From Thiotrichales bacterium (lineage in GTDB: Bacteria > Pseudomonadota > Gammaproteobacteria > Thiomicrospirales > Thiomicrospiraceae), in the NCBI GenBank assembly GCA_014763835.1, contig JACXUQ010000114.1:1-5361 (forward strand): a stretch of 5,361 nt of DNA, in the 5' to 3' direction. The position numbers were made by a program, and so were the translations under genes. Under the pieces are notes generated by a model. It saw only the letters and a program-made list of their open reading frames with translations. It had not been told where the DNA came from and searched no databases. How positions within the stretch are numbered: the stretch's first letter is position 1; each line of letters starts with the position of its first letter. Shown piece after piece: positions 5,168 to 5,361 of the stretch.

Positions 5168-5361
5168 ATGAGTAGTAGCAAACCCACGCTTTTCAGCGGC
5201 ATTCAACCTTCCGGCGATCTGATGATCGGCAACTATATCGGCTCCATCAAAAACTGGGTGAAAATGCAGGATGACTACAATTGCCTGTTTTCGCTGGTAA
5301 ATATGCACGCCATTACCGTTGAACAGGACCCTAAAGATCTCTACAAACGCAGCCTGGATTT
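5168..5361 (+). CDS. trpS: Tryptophanyl-tRNA synthetase, 5' part only
   Basis: TrpS charges tRNA-Trp with tryptophan using ATP in the cytoplasm. Only 64 codons and 2 bases are in the window (family length about 330). They start SSSKPTLFSGIQPSGDLMIGNYIGS, written here as two motifs: LFSGIQPSG at 8-16 and DLMIGNYIGS at 17-26. The latter is the class I HIGH-type motif in its TrpRS form (IGNY); residue 19 is Met, where E. coli has Thr. KNWVKMQ at 28-34 and VNMHAITV at 44-51 match the usual TrpRS N-terminus. The ATG at 5168 has a weak ribosome site (TAAGAA region). The gene follows the methyltransferase gene by 98 nt with a hairpin between, so it may have its own promoter. Confidence 0.95.
   Translation, partial: MSSSKPTLFSGIQPSGDLMIGNYIGSIKNWVKMQDDYNCLFSLVNMHAITVEQDPKDLYKRSLD

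Noticed and set aside
5066..5308. Minus-strand open frame opposite the start of trpS
   Set aside because: It is antisense to conserved TrpRS motifs and to the intergenic hairpin; no ribosome site or family resemblance.

Overview
The window reads as ordinary chromosome of a gammaproteobacterium. The evidence is the pcnB-folK-panB-panC gene order, the close match of each protein to its Escherichia coli counterpart as I remember it, and roughly balanced base composition. A sulfur-oxidising lineage such as Thiomicrospira/Hydrogenovibrio is possible, but that is only an impression. I see no mobile element, CRISPR array, tRNA or rRNA.

Positions 1-3579 hold a tightly packed minus-strand operon, read right to left: pcnB (poly(A) polymerase I), folK (the HPPK step of folate synthesis), panB and panC (two steps of pantothenate synthesis). 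panC runs off the left edge and lacks about its last 27 residues. Gaps are 10, 37 and 25 nt. folK starts at GTG, and its Shine-Dalgarno sequence overlaps the pcnB stop codon, which suggests translational coupling. A good sigma70-type promoter precedes pcnB at 3616-3643. Panthothenate feeds coenzyme A, and PanB uses a folate cofactor (methylene-tetrahydrofolate), so folK, panB and panC are metabolically linked; pcnB acts in RNA turnover.

Positions 3580-3744 are non-coding. They carry the pcnB promoter, a set of helically spaced AGGAT-type repeats, and a hairpin whose T-run faces away from the direction of both flanking genes.

Positions 3745-4413 hold a minus-strand gene for a 222-residue protein that I do not recognise. 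It most likely starts at GTG, and has a Cys/His cluster in its middle. It is the one real unknown here.

Positions 4414-4622 are a divergent intergenic region with candidate promoters on both strands and a perfect 12-bp palindrome. Positions 4623-5069 (plus strand) encode a small membrane methyltransferase of the isoprenylcysteine carboxyl methyltransferase (ICMT)-like type. After a 98-nt gap with a strong GC-rich hairpin, trpS (tryptophanyl-tRNA synthetase) begins at 5168 and runs off the right edge. I found no convincing new multi-gene system.
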